This document shows positions 63,379 through 64,000 of a DNA stretch of 64,000 bases, piece by piece. The translations under genes were made by a program, and so were the position numbers. Source of the stretch: Actinotalea solisilvae. GTDB taxonomy: Bacteria > Actinomycetota > Actinomycetes > Actinomycetales > Cellulomonadaceae. The notes beneath the pieces were generated by a model. The model was not told where the DNA came from, ran no database searches, and worked only from the letters and a program-made list of their open reading frames with translations. The stretch covers positions 1-64,000 of the forward strand of contig NZ_JADDKQ010000002.1 of assembly GCF_016464425.1 (NCBI RefSeq), given 5' to 3'. Position 1 is the stretch's first letter. Each line of letters begins with the position of its first letter.

Positions 63379-64000
63379 TCAGTCACGCCGGCGCAGGGCG
63401 CGGCGGCGCCCCTCGACCTCCATGAGCTCGGCGAACGCCTGCTGGTACGCGTCGCCGTCGGTAGCCGGGTCCATGCGCTGCAGGCGGCCCCGCGCGTCGG
63501 CGACCTGACGCGTGAGACCCAGGTCGAGGAGGGCGTCGACGACGCCCCGCACGTACCCGTCGACGCGGTCGGCGCGGTCCTCGGGCAGGGGTGTCACGGC
63601 GAGCTCGGTGACGAGCGAGCCGACGGGGCCGGCGGCCTCCTCGCGCACCGCCTCGACCCAGCTCGACGGGTCGCCCGTGCGCAGCGCGGCGGCGATCCCG
63701 CCCGCCGCGCGCACGGCCTCGTGGACCGCGCGGAACGCGGGCACGCTGAACGTCTCGGTGGGCAGCGCGTCGAAGGCGGCCGCGTCCACCGCCGTCGGGC
63801 GCTGGAGGACGGCCTCGAGCGCGTTGCGCTCGACGCGCGCGACCGGGTCGGTGCGGTCGGGCGCGATGGGCCGCGGGCGCTCGGCCCCGTCGCGGCGCGC
63901 CGGCCGCTCCCCCGGACCGGGCATGACGGGGTCGGGGCGGCCGGGCCGCTGGTCGCCGCGCGCAGGCTCGGACCGGGCCGCGCGCGCCGCCGCCGCGACC
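63379..64000 (-). CDS. dnaG: DNA primase, C-terminal part (truncated by window edge)
   Basis: The last 206 or so residues of DnaG. ARVERNALEAVLQRPTAVDAAAFDALPTETFSVPAFRAVHEAVRAAGG is the helical C-terminal domain that binds the DnaB helicase, and RVDGYVRGVVDALLDLGLTRQVADARGRLQR the final bundle. Upstream codons to base 64000 stay open through an Ala/Arg/Pro linker. The zinc and TOPRIM domains lie outside the window. Confidence 0.88.
   Translation of the reverse strand, partial: VAAAARAARSEPARGDQRPGRPDPVMPGPGERPARRDGAERPRPIAPDRTDPVARVERNALEAVLQRPTAVDAAAFDALPTETFSVPAFRAVHEAVRAAGGIAAALRTGDPSSWVEAVREEAAGPVGSLVTELAVTPLPEDRADRVDGYVRGVVDALLDLGLTRQVADARGRLQRMDPATDGDAYQQAFAELMEVEGRRRALRRRD

Overview
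The window looks like chromosomal DNA of a very GC-rich actinobacterium, most likely order Micrococcales near Cellulomonas, Isoptericola or Cellulosimicrobium. This is inferred from GTG-rich starts, the glnE/glnA2 pair, polyphosphate glucokinase, the homodimeric-type aceE, the fasR-fabD-fabH-acpP-fabF cluster followed by a DUF3145 gene, a RamB-like regulator beside aceA, and an arabino-oligosaccharide utilisation locus. No 16S gene or marker was available to fix the genus.

Layout. Positions 1-240 are probably an assembly artefact: a 76-base exact copy of 21031-21106 followed by G and C homopolymers, which cut off a LigD-type polymerase-domain gene. 0.8-25 kb is a housekeeping block: CoA-binding protein, glnE, glnA2, nadE, panB, a membrane EEP-family protein, a Cys-cluster/pentapeptide protein, map, ppgK, a DUF6191-like/metallo-beta-lactamase fusion, a STAS protein, small proteins, a response regulator, RNase P RNA, yaaA, RNase H/phosphatase, zinc-ribbon protein, Nif3-like, MOSC, tRNA-Val, AhpE-like peroxiredoxin, DUF3052 and aceE. 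26-33 kb holds the type II fatty acid synthase operon with its FasR regulator, then DUF3145, peptide deformylase and two small proteins. 33-38 kb is the glyoxylate shunt (aceA, aceB) divergent from a RamB-like regulator, with a strong palindrome between them. 38.9-43.6 kb carries an M15 peptidase/non-specific nuclease fusion and a class III ribonucleotide reductase with its activase. 43.8-47.7 kb has a duplicated YcxB-like membrane protein, a CAT-anticodon tRNA, a PfkB kinase, tRNA-Asn and an alpha/beta hydrolase. 47.8-50.2 kb is an accessory patch of three orphan genes of lower GC, each next to an identical 18-base hairpin repeat. 50.2-58.6 kb is an arabinan/arabinoxylan locus: two ABC permeases, a lipoprotein binding protein, cytoplasmic GH51 and GH43 enzymes and, divergently, two overlapping LacI regulators around a 14-base palindrome. 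58.7-64 kb has poxB, small genes, a DHFR-like protein, a VOC protein, a secreted trypsin-like protease and the 3' end of dnaG.

How the genes work together. The fab operon, pyruvate dehydrogenase E1, pyruvate oxidase and glyoxylate shunt all act around pyruvate and acetyl-CoA. The arabinose locus imports oligosaccharides and cleaves them inside the cell. At least thirteen genes have a TAnnnT or CAnnnT hexamer ending 6-7 bases before the start codon, which suggests widespread leaderless transcription.

The observations most worth following are the repeat-delimited orphan genes (47829-50165), the peptidase-nuclease fusion (38929-40731), a 97-base near-perfect inverted repeat between convergent genes (31215-31311) and a malate synthase frame with no stop at the expected end.
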